Shown here: one piece after another, positions 34,901 to 44,942 of the stretch
Layout: each line of letters begins with the position of its first letter
Numbering within the stretch: position 1 is the stretch's first letter
NCBI GenBank assembly: GCA_905178155.1
Contig: CAJINV010000019.1
Location: forward strand, 1,038,913 to 1,102,912
Direction of reading: 5' to 3'
Length of the DNA: 64,000 bases
Origin: Amoebophrya sp. A120
Lineage: Eukaryota; Sar; Dinophyceae; Syndiniales; Amoebophryaceae
Translations under genes and position numbers: made by a program
The notes under the pieces: generated by a model
What the model saw: the letters and a program-made list of their open reading frames with translations, nothing else
Database searches by the model: none
What the model was told of the DNA's origin: nothing

Positions 34901-37900
34901 CATGCAAGAATGACCAGCAAAACAATAAACAAAGTCGCGTCATCCTTTCCTTTCCACAGCGCCAGACCCATACAAATTTCTTCCACTCCATATCTTCACT
35001 CGTTTCCGAAACTCCTTCTCTTCCTTGGACCGAACCCCGTCGGTTTTGCGAAAATTCGGAATTTCGTCTGGGATGTAATCGGCACCGTGCTTTTCCACGG
35101 CTTCAATCATGGTTTCGGCTTCGATGCGGCTCCACCAAAAGGCCATGACGAAATCCTGCGTACTCCAGGTGTACTCGTCTTTGAATACGTCGCAAGTCTT
35201 CAAGGAGCTGGTGTTCGCAAACGGCGCCAGAACCACGTTGAAAACCCAGCTGACCCCCTTCGGTTTGTGCACAATCTCGTCCCGGTTCTTGTCGTAGGTG
35301 ATCAAGCCCAGGGCGTGCAGACCGCGGTACAGCAGTTTTTTCACGTCGTTTACCTCCTTTTTCGAGATCATGTCCGTCTTTCGCAGCCGCTGGTGGTCCT
35401 TGATCAGTGCGTTTACAGCTTCCTGCATCTTCGTCACCAGTTCGATGGAAATGTTGTAGCACTTGTAGATCTCCCAATCGATGTCATCCTTCCTATACCG
35501 CTTCTCGTACGCGGAACGAAAGTTCGTGAGGGACATACTGTGAGGAAAAATCCCCCCTCCCCATATCGAAAAGGTACGTCGCAGAAAATTTGCAATGCTG
35601 ATTTGCGACCACAAATCATCTCTGTCTTGCAAGAAGGCAACTCCACAAGCTCCGCCGCATTATGCAGGCGGTTTGTGATACTGTTTAGCCTACAGCGCAG
35701 ACGTTTCTCATGCTAAGCGACTACGCCAAAACCTCTCCCCTCAGGCTTAACGTGGGCCTGCAGTCCTCGTCAGCAAGACAAATCTAATTTGTGGAGGACG
35801 CAAATCCAGCATCACACACTTCGTTTCGATATGGGGAGGGGGGATTTTTCATTTTGATACGACATGCGCATCCGCGGCCCACAGGCAAGGTCGGTGAAGT
35901 ACTCGTAGGCGCGGCGGCACTATGGATTGCAAAAATGACTGGGTCTGGAAGAATGCAGGAGTTTGTCATGCAGATTTTGCATAACCCGTGAGGTCTGTGA
36001 TGCATGCCCTAGCATCAGAGATTTTGCGAGGGCTTTCTGATGCTCATACCGCATGAGAAATGCCCTCTCCGCGTAGTACAAAATACACCTCTTTCGCTGT
36101 TCATGCAATACAGATTTTATGTAGAGTCCAGAGGTAGCATCACAAGTTGCATCCTTCCAGACCCAGACATTTTTGCATTTGATAGGCACTTGCCGGAGGT
36201 GTTGGCCCCGCGCTGGAAGGCCTTGCGGATGTTCTTCGGCAAGGCATCCATGTCCAATTTCGCCGTCTTATCAAATGCAAAAATGTCTGGGTCTGGAAGA
36301 ATTGGAACTTGTCATGCGAATTCTGGAATAGGCAAAAATTTGTATTGCATAAAGACCAGAACCTTCCGACTTCTTGCTACGCAAATACGAAATTTCTCAT
36401 GCGGGATAGACATCAGGAGGCCTACGCAAAACCTGTAATGCTTTTGCGTGCATTAGAGACCAGTTGCGTGTTGATCCAGAAGATGCATGACAAACTCCTG
36501 CAATCTTCCAGACCCAGACATTTTTACATTCCATACGTCTTGCTGATCTCCGATTCCGGGTCCAACAGGGCCTGCACGATGGTCTATTCTGAGTAAAAAC
36601 GTCCCCACCCCAGAGTTGTCATGCAAATCTGCATGCCAAAAAAGTTTCTCATGCGAAGCCACATGAGAAGCTTTTTCTAGTCGTGTTTTGGGATTTGTGA
36701 TGCTATGCATAGCATGGCATGCTATATCTGTGATGCTGCCGAACTAGCTAAACAGCATTACACTACGAGGACAATTTTGTCATGCGAAACAACCAAAGTT
36801 GGCTGATTTGTCTAGCAGATTTTCCATCTTGACTCTGGTATGGGGACGTTTTTACTCAGGATATGGTCGAGGAAATGTTCAAGCTTTGGAGACGCGTCTT
36901 TGCCGGCCGCGGTTGCTTCCACAAGGGAACGGTGGCGGGGACAAGTTCTTGACCGGATGTTGATAGGTCGTCCATTTTTCGTCTCTTGTTCGTCTGTTTC
37001 ACTGGAACGATGGCAAGCTGGTCGCTCGTCTCTACTTTGCTCCTGCCTTGTTTGGTGGATTTGCTATTCTTATCCTTCTTTACTACAGAGGAAGAACAGC
37101 TGCTGCTGCTGCTAGAGGACTGCTTTTTCGAAGTACAACCAAGGTCATTCTTAATCTTCTTTTTCGTCGTCTTGTAAGTAGAGTAACCGCCGCTGGCTTC
37201 TTCGTAGTAATTGTTCCACCAATCTTGTTCATCGTGATAATCTTCGTATTGGTTTACTTCGTCTTCGCTTTCATCTTCGCTTTTATCCTCTTTCCCGACG
37301 AAGTATTCGCCCGCGAATTTGTCTTCGAAATAATCTTCTTCGTCTTCCTTGTACTCGTTCTTGTTCATCTTTTTGCTCTATCGAATGCAAATATGTCTGG
37401 GTCTGGAAGAGTCGGAGTTTGTCATGCACATTTTGCATGACCCGGGAGGTCTGTGATGCAGGTCCTAGCATCACACATTTTATGTTGAGGGCTTCTTGAT
37501 GCTTATCACGCATGACAAATGCCCTCTCCGCGTGCCAAGAACTGGACCCCTCTTGCTGCTCATGCAACACAGATACTTTTGGAATCCACAGACAGCATTA
37601 CAAGTTTCACCCTTCCAGACCCAGACATTTTTGCATTTGATATGCTCTTCGATACAAGTTTTACGTCCGCTTTGGAACTGGAAGAACCTCCTGCTGTGGT
37701 AGTCTTGCCCTTACTACTCGAATGAGCATTGTTGAATGCTTTGATAGGTTCCGCTAGCTTCCAGAATTTTTCGATGGTTGCTTTCTCGACAGGTTCCGAT
37801 AGCTTAAACCTGAATTTTATTTCTTTGATAGGTTCCGCTAGGTCACAACGAGAAGCAGTTTTCTTGTTCTTTTTGTTTTCTTTGCTCGACACCGCGGACT

Positions 37901-40900
37901 TCGATTTCGACCTCGAAGCTTCGAAGCCATTCAGCAACCGCCGACACTCATCCAAGTCGTAAGGGTTGGGTAGAGGGGGAACTCCGGGCGGTAGTTCTTT
38001 CATCATTTTGTTCCGGTGCTCTACTTTTATTTGTGGAACCTCGATCTCGTCGTCCTCGTCCTCCACATCTTCATGATCCCCGACGTCGTATAAAATGCAA
38101 AAGTGTCTGGGTCTGGAAACTTGTAATGCTGGGTGGCGTCTCATGATGAGGCCACAAATGCTGGCTCAGCATGACAAGTTTCTGAGCTTCTAGGTGTTGC
38201 CTATTCTGCATGACAAACTGCGTTTCTGCATCACAGGAAAATGGAGCGTGTGGGTAACGTGCATGACAGATTTAAGTAGAGTCATGCCAGACAAGCATAA
38301 CAAACATGCATTCTTCCAGACCCAGACACTTTTGCACTTGATACGTCATCACTGTCCAAAATGTCGTCAAAGTCCTCCAAGACCTCCACACCCTCCTCGT
38401 CTTCAAAGTCGCTCAGCTGGAAATTGTTCTTCTTGTTGTCCTTCTTATCTCGACCACGTCGTCCAGCTTTTTGCCATTGTTCTTCTTCTTCTTCTTGCCC
38501 CTGTAGAACCTCCGCCTGTTCTACTTCTAGTTGCTCATCATCGTCTTCTTCTCTGTCTTCGTCCGCGATTTCTACTACAGGATTCTTGCCGCGGCCCTTT
38601 AGCTTCTTCTTGTTGTTTTTCTGGCCCTCTTGTTGTTCCGGATGAACAACAAAATCGTCCTCAATAGGCAAGATCTTCGTTCCCGGATTGCAGTCGTCCT
38701 CGAGGGCCAAAACCGACATGTTCTTCTTCTTGTTATTTGTGAGTCCCTTCATTTCGGCGATTTGCTGTTCCGTCCGCTTCTTCAGCCGCTCAGCCTGCTG
38801 CGCGGGGTTCAGCTTCCCCTCACGGATACGGTTGAAATCCCGGGCCAGCGCCATCTCCTCCACGTTCCGCGCTTCGCCGGTACGACAGTTCGACGTCATG
38901 CGCTTCCAGGAGGAGCTGAAGGCGTATGGAATGCAAGTATGTCTGGGTCTTCTGGAAGATTGCCAGGCTTGCCATGCATGTTTTGCATGACCCAGGGTGC
39001 CTCTAATGCATCACCTAGCATAACAGATTTTTAGAGGGTTTCCTGATGCCTATTTCGCATGAGAAATGGCGGCCCCTCCGTGACATAGCACAAACTGGCG
39101 AGGCAATACAGATGTTTCTAGAATCCAAGGACAGCATCACAAGCTGGATCCTTCCAGACATCCAGGAATACTTGCATTTGATAAAGCGTCCCTCGTGACG
39201 AAAACCGCGTCTTCGTCCTTGACTGCGGTGAGAATCTGCGGCTTGAAGTATTACAATGAAAAATGCCCCCACCCCAGAACTACCTGGCAGCATTTGTATT
39301 GCAAAGCTTTCCAATGGAAACACTCTCTGTCTTGCATCTATCAGCATCACAAATTTTCCATGCTGAATAGCTCAAATTTGTGTTGCAAAGGGGCCCAACA
39401 GCAGCCGGATCTGTTATGCAAAAGATACCTTGCTGCGCACCTAGATTCTGCATCAGAATAAAGGGTCGTAGTCCTTTCATGCAAGACAAAAAGATTGCAT
39501 TTGGAAACTTCGCATGAGAAAGAACTTTAGCAAATTCCGCGATCGTGGGGGCATTTTTTATTGTAATATGATGGTGATGCCCGGCCCGGTCGCGCCCTGA
39601 AATTGGCACCCCGTGGTGCGGAGCGACACCAGGGCCGCGAGCTCTTCGCTGGTCGGCTTCTATCAAACTGAAAAATGCCACCACCCTCGAACTTGGGGAC
39701 ATTTGTATTGCAAGCCTTTCCACATGAAACACTCGCCCTCTTGCATCTATCAGCGTCACAGAATAATTCCAATCGTGAATAGCAAAAATTTGCGTTGCAA
39801 AAGATCCCAGTAAGAGCAGCGCTTGTCATGCAAGCGATGCGATACACGCCTAAGTAGACTCTGCATCAGAAAGATTCATACTCCTTTCATGCATGGCAAA
39901 AAGTTTTCATTTGGAAACTTCGCATCACAAATTTTTGCAAATTTGGGGGTGGGGGCATTTTTCACTTTGATAGCTTCCGCGTCGCTTTCTTCGTGGGACA
40001 GAGCAGCCCCTCGGGATCCAGACCCTTATGGATTGCAAAAGTGTCTGGGTCTGGAAGAGTGTAAGCTTGTCATGCAGGTTTTCCATGACCCATGATATCT
40101 GGAATGCGGGACCTAGTATGACAGAGTGTGTGAGGTCTCTGCCATGCCTATCCTGCATGAGAAACTGCCTCCCAACTTGGTCGAAAGTGGACAGCTTTTG
40201 GCACTCATGCAACACAGATTTTTGCATTATTCGGATGTAGCATGACAAGTTGTAATCTTCCAGACCCAGACATTTTTGCAATCCATAACCCTTCTCTTCG
40301 CACATTTGCTGGTACTCCATCTCCCTGTCCCGCTTCTTCATCCAGTGATCCATCAAAGAGCGGTCCCGCTGGTCCCGCCTCCGCGCGTCGTCCTTCAGTT
40401 CGCGCGCGCGCACGGCAAACGCCTTCTCGTCTTCCGCACTCCCGGACCCGTACCGAATCGGGTCCTCCAAAAAGGCCTCCCAAAGCAGCTTGGTCCGCTT
40501 CAGCGGCATGCGGTGCTTCACGACCCAGGCCTGGAACACCTTGGGCTCCCGATGCACCGCGCTGAAGAGCGTCAGCAACTTCTGCATCGACGGGTTCGTG
40601 CCCGCTTCCTCCTCTTCCTCGTAGTCATCCAGGCCCTTGAGAATCTTTTTCCGCTTCTTGTCAACCACAAGCTGGTGCCCCGGCTCTTCTTGTTCGCCCT
40701 CGTCATGATCTCCCTCCTGCTCTTCACTCGAAGTAGAGACTTCATCACCTCCGCGCAGCACGACATCAAGATGGCCACTACTTGCTGCTGCCATACGTTT
40801 ATTTTTCTTCCTGTCCGCGATGGCCGCTTCCTGCTGCTTTTGTTTGTTTTGCTCGATTCGCATTTTCTCGATGTACTCAGCCCGCCAGGCGGCTAGTTCC

Positions 40901-43900
40901 GTGTCCCAGGTGGTCAGCCATTGCTTGTACTCTTTGTTGGGAATCAGGTACTTTCCTTTCCCCATCTTCGGGTCCTGTGTCAGCAGCACATTCTTCGCGA
41001 CGGACAGCATCCAGTAGAGCTGCTTCCGAAACTCGTGAATGAACTTCTTCGTTTCCGGGGAAAAGCTGAAGCCCGTTTTCTTTAGGTCCTTCGTTTGCTC
41101 GTGGTAAACCACAAGCTTTTCCTCGTAGGCTTGTTTCATGACGACGTAGGTCGCGCCCGGGTAGACACCGAGAACCTCGTAGAAGTTGCAGAAATTTCGC
41201 CCCGTGATCAGCCTCTTCGTCTTCCACATCGAACCGCTCAGGAACTCGGTGCAAAACTGCTGCTATCAAATGCAAATATATTTGGGTCTGGAAACTTGTA
41301 ATGCTGCGCTGGGAATAGTAAATGCTCTGTAATGCACAGCCAAGCATGAGAAATATCTGCGCTTCTTTGTGTTGCGTTTTTCGCATGACAAACTGCGTTT
41401 TTGCATGACAAGCAAATAAAGGGTCTCTTCTTGGACACGCATCACAAATTTTTTTGTCATGCCAGACAAGCATGACAACTCTCGCAATCTTCCAGACCCA
41501 GACATTTTTGCATTTGATAGCTGCACGGAGTCTGCGATCGTGAACTCGCCCTTGGACCCGGTCGTGTAGTGCTCCTCGTCCAGTTTGCGCTTCTTTCGCA
41601 AATACTATGGATTGCAAATATATATGTCTGGGTCTGGAAACTTGTAATGCTGAATGGTCATGATTGACTCTGCCAGTAATTGCAGTGCAGCATGACAAAT
41701 GTTTCAAACGCTTTCTCATGATGCGCAGAACGCATTACAAACTGCGCTTTTGCATGACGAATTAAAGTGTGGCGCGTCATTTGCTGCTTATGCGATACAG
41801 ATTTTTTAGGAATGCGAAGCATGCAATACAGGTTCAACCTTCCAGACCCAGACATGTTTGCGGTCGATAAATACATTTGGTCGTCAAAAGCGTCGTCGTC
41901 GACCGGAATTAGCACGTTGAGCTGATCTTCACCCAATGGACCCTCCTGGTGGTCCTTCTCCACGTGGTCTTCATCTGCGTCGGTATTTGTTCTTGTATCT
42001 CGTCGTGATAGTTGTACCTCCTGCTGCTGCACACTACCTTTATTTCCTTTCGAAGTCCACCCGGGTGGGTTATTTTTGTCTTGCTCCAGTTGTTTTGTTC
42101 TTCCGCTTCCCTGCTGTTTATTGCCCTTCTTCATCAATAAAGCTACGGAAGCTGAAGAAGCTGAGCTGCTACTCCCGCCGGCGCAAGATTTTTGCTGTTT
42201 TGATCCGCGGCCCAGGTCTTGCAAGAGAGCCGCGGTCGCAGAAGAAGTGTTCATCTTGGCGAAAGAGGAAGATGAGGCGAGGAAATCTTTACCATCTCGC
42301 TTCTCGTCTTTGGTTTTTGTTTTGTTGTTGTTTTTTCCAAAAATTTTTGAGCCAATACTTTTTTCATCAATAGCAAAGCCGGTACTAGTACCAAACATGG
42401 AACTACTATCTTCGTCCAACGGCAGCAGATTTTCCGTCACGAAACCCTCCGCCTCGTCGGCGTCAAAGAGATCGGCTTTTAGCAGATTTTTTGGTTGCTC
42501 GCTACTGTCACCAGCAGCACCCTGGTAGTACTCGTAGTTTTTCCGCTTTTCGGAGGATGAGGAACTGCTGGCACTACTGCTTTTGCTGTCGCTCTTCTTC
42601 CAATCCTTATTGTGCCGCTTATTTTGTTTAGTTTGGGCTCCTTTGCCTTGTTTTATATCCTCTTTGTCGTTCTTCTTTTCCACCACTTTGGTTTGCTTTG
42701 TACTTTTGCTTTGCACACGCGACAGCATCAGGACATACCGGTCCGGGTCGCTGACCATCACATTGTTTTTTTTTGGAGCTGCTCTTTTCGGTTTCGGCTT
42801 CGGTTTCGCTGGCGCGCGATAGTCATCGTACTTATCGTGCGGGGGAACGGAAGTCGGCTCTTCACCATACACCTTGTCCACATGAAATATTGTGAGGAAA
42901 AATCCCCCCTCCCCATTCTGAAACGGGATGCTTGTGTTGCTGATTTGTGACCACAAGTCAGCTCTGTCTTGCAAGAAGGCAACTCCACAAGCTCCGCAGC
43001 ATTGCGCAGGCGGTTTGTGTTGCTGATGGGCCTACAGCGCAGACGTTTCCCATGCTAGACGCCTAGGCCAAAACCTCCCTACTTAGGCTTAGTATGGGCC
43101 TGCATTCCTCTCCAGGAAGACAAATCTGATTTGTGTACGCAAATCCTGCACCAGAAACGTCGTTTTGATATGGGGAGGCGGGATTTTTCCTTTTGATATG
43201 AAACCAGAATTCTTCGCTGATGCTGCTTATCCTGAGTAAAAACGTACCCACACCAGAGTTGTAATGCAGATTTGCAAAGACCGGAAGACTTGTAATGCGC
43301 ATCCCCATGAGAGCCATTTCCAATCGTGTTTTGGAATGTGTGATGCTGTGAACAGGATGAGCAGATGAATCTGTGATGCGGCTGCACTTGCTAACCTGCA
43401 TTACGCTGCAGCGTGCAGCTTGTCATGCGTGACTCACAAAACTCCTAGGTTTGTGTTGCAAAATCCCCATCCTGACTCTGGTGTGGGTACGTTTTTACTC
43501 AGGATACTGCTAAGATCTTGTTCATTCCCGGCGTCACCTGCACCTCCGAGAGCCTTCTGCAGCTCGAGGTCATACCTGTTTCTTGATTCTATTTTTTTAG
43601 AAGATCCATCGTCATTCAGAGACTTCTAACTCAAAAAGTGCGGTAAATAAGTAAGTACTTAAGTGAAATTTCAAAAACCAAAAGAACGCGGCAAATTTTT
43701 TTTATCAGAATTTCTCATGCCGAAGTCCCTGCATCAATCTGACACTTCTCTCGACGTAGTGAGCCCATGTATTAGCACCACGACACAACGAACTATACTT
43801 TCGCTTCTTCTCCGCATCCAGCAGAATGTGCTTGCCGGCGTTTACCAACTGGAAAGCGCGCCGATTTTTTTCCTCGTTGATATCCGCGCCCTTATACTCG

Positions 43901-44399
43901 TACCTGTACTATGGATTGCAAAAATGTCTGGGTCTGGAAGATTGCAACTTGTCATGCTGTCTTTGGATTCCAAAAAAAATCTGTATTGCGCGGCCAACAA
44001 CAGGAATACAGTTTGTGTTTCGCGGAGAGGGCATTTCTCATGCGGAATAGGCATCAGGAAGCCCTCTAAAAATCTGTGATGCTGGATCATGCATTACATG
44101 CATCATGGATCATACAAAATATGCATCACAAATCCCGAAATCAATCTTCCAGACCCAGACATTTTTGCAGTTGATATGCACTGAAAATTGATGAAATCCA
44201 GGCAGTGCTTGACCGTGTCAGTGTCGGAGTTTACGGTGATGGGCTCGGTCGCGAGAAGGGTAAGCTCGGCGTAATAATCAACGGGCTTGGGGTCGAGGAG
44301 AGTCTTCTCCTGGACGTTGGCATCGTCCTTGTTCGTGCTCGAGGCTAGTTCTCCGGCTCGCAGCTCCACCTCGCCCTGCTGAGTAGTAGATGACGGCAT
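31931..44399 (-). CDS. Giant J-domain-like protein, 2105 residues, 23 exons
   Basis: Removing 21 introners and one GT-AG intron (43576-43798) gives exons totalling 6318 nt, exactly 2106 codons with only a terminal stop. The first 120 residues resemble a J domain: DYYAELTLLA, then a helix ending AEKKRKYDLELQKAL, but the HPD tripeptide needed to stimulate Hsp70 is replaced (YKGAD in that area). A second, weaker J-like start, NFCNFYEVLGVYPGATYVV, follows around residue 500, also without HPD. Between and after them lie long Lys/Glu- and Ser-rich disordered segments and several folded-looking blocks (FVMAFWWSRIEAETMIEAV; SSSWKRMTSNCRTGE). The C-terminus is acidic with a Gly-rich end. Role unknown; a chaperone scaffold is only a guess. 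Confidence 0.72.
32704..32968. mobile_element. Introner, family H
   Basis: TSD CTCCA (32699-32703, 32969-32973). Second family H copy in the window. Removal joins ETGELE to QVPAEE. Confidence 0.9.
33014..33219. mobile_element. Introner, family I
   Basis: Only copy of this family here; ends pair CCAAGAAAAAAACACC with GGTGTTTTTTTCTTGG. TSD CGCAT on both sides. Confidence 0.9.
33595..33861. mobile_element. Introner, family A
   Basis: TSD TGTCG (33590-33594, 33862-33866). In the giant J-like gene. Confidence 0.9.
33981..34194. mobile_element. Introner, family F
   Basis: TSD CCCCC (33976-33980, 34195-34199). Ends with GTGTTACAGTTACAC-type repeat. Confidence 0.88.
34253..34487. mobile_element. 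Introner, family J
   Basis: Only copy here; ends pair TGGCGTTCTCAACTGTTAC with GTAACATTTGAGAACGCCA. TSD CCGTT. The motif TCAACTGTTACA is repeated twice at the left end. Confidence 0.9.
34539..34992. mobile_element. Introner, diverged and enlarged family A
   Basis: At 454 bp it is nearly twice the usual length. Ends retain only GGTCTGGAG and CCAGACCCA, but the TSD TCTTC is perfect and removal keeps the frame (RVKKSLYNAML). Probably an old copy or one that took an extra insertion. Confidence 0.78.
35536..35859. mobile_element. Introner, family B
   Basis: TSD GGACA/CGACA. Removal joins PRMRMS to LTNFRSAYEK. Confidence 0.88.
35921..36184. mobile_element. Introner, family A
   Basis: TSD GGCAC (35916-35920, 36185-36189). 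One end reads ATGACTGGGTCTGGAA, a one-base change. Confidence 0.9.
36269..36535. mobile_element. Introner, family A
   Basis: TSD CGTCT (36264-36268, 36536-36540). Separated from the neighbouring family C element by a 44-nt exon. Confidence 0.9.
36585..36863. mobile_element. Introner, family C
   Basis: TSD TGGTC (36580-36584, 36864-36868). Contains a short palindromic run of ATGCTATGCATAGCAT type inside. Confidence 0.9.
37379..37642. mobile_element. Introner, family A
   Basis: TSD TGCTC (37374-37378, 37643-37647). In the giant J-like gene. Confidence 0.9.
38089..38343. mobile_element. Introner, family A
   Basis: TSD CGTCG/CGTCA. The first 120 bases of the interior almost match the element at 840-1092, implying recent copying. 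Confidence 0.9.
38925..39183. mobile_element. Introner, family A
   Basis: TSD AGGCG/AAGCG. Terminal motif has small changes (TCTTCTGGAAG). Confidence 0.88.
39249..39568. mobile_element. Introner, family D
   Basis: Ends pair AATGCCCCCACCCC with GGGGGCATTTTT. TSD TGAAG/TGATG. Confidence 0.88.
39661..39972. mobile_element. Introner, family D
   Basis: TSD GCTTC (39656-39660, 39973-39977). Same family as its neighbour, 87-nt exon between them. Confidence 0.9.
40027..40287. mobile_element. Introner, family A
   Basis: TSD ACCCT (40022-40026, 40288-40292). Interior resembles the element at 5096-5367. Confidence 0.9.
41264..41519. mobile_element. Introner, family A
   Basis: TSD GCTGC (41259-41263, 41520-41524). 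Lies just upstream of the second J-like segment. Confidence 0.9.
41606..41869. mobile_element. Introner, family A
   Basis: TSD AATAC (41601-41605, 41870-41874). In the giant J-like gene. Confidence 0.9.
42888..43198. mobile_element. Introner, family B
   Basis: TSD TGAAA (42883-42887, 43199-43203). Only a 24-nt exon lies between it and the next element. Confidence 0.9.
43228..43506. mobile_element. Introner, family C
   Basis: TSD CTGCT (43223-43227, 43507-43511). Reverse-complement near-twin of the element at 18,443-18,721. Confidence 0.9.
43910..44176. mobile_element. Introner, family A
   Basis: TSD TGTAC/TGCAC. Interrupts the N-terminal J-like domain; removal joins INFQ to YRYEYKG. Confidence 0.88.
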
Positions 44400-44942
44400 T
44401 TTCTTCTTTTATGATCTCGTTGCGTTCTTTTCGGCGCTGGTCTCTGCGTCTGCGATCTTCAACTCTATAACTTTCTCAGATGCCGACCACCTCCGTATGC
44501 TCTTGTTTGTTATCCCAGCGCCAGCACAAATCACAATCAGAGCACGGTTGCATTAAGTACGCAGGCAACATTCATTTTCGAGAAACAGCACAACGACGAC
44601 AAATAGCACATCAGTACGCCGAAACAACAAGAGCGCGATAACCAACGAGCAATTTGAGAAACTGGACCCTCTTCTACATCACTCCCAGGTCTACTACAAC
44701 TCACTCTGTGTCGCTCTAGCACTCGAAGTAAAGCCAAACGCCTAAGAAAGCCGCGAAAGAAACTGTTGAGACTTTGACTTTCAAATGAAAGGGATGCTCC
44801 GACACTGTGACCATTCTGCAAGTAGCCCCGTAGAATGCTCAAACGCAGCCTCACCCCAGACGTGAAAAACCCATTGCGCCGACCCGGGTGCGCGCGATGC
44901 CGGCTTCAGCTATTTCGCAAAGCACGCCTCATCTCAGGTCTT
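44400..44942. other. Intergenic, nothing recognised
   Basis: Spacer between the transporter 3' end and the start of the giant J-like gene. Confidence 0.45.

Noticed and set aside
31931-44399. Regularly spaced similar repeats suggesting a CRISPR-like array
   Set aside because: Repeats are inverted pairs bounding 150-450 bp elements with TSDs inside coding exons of a eukaryotic gene, not short direct repeats with unique spacers.
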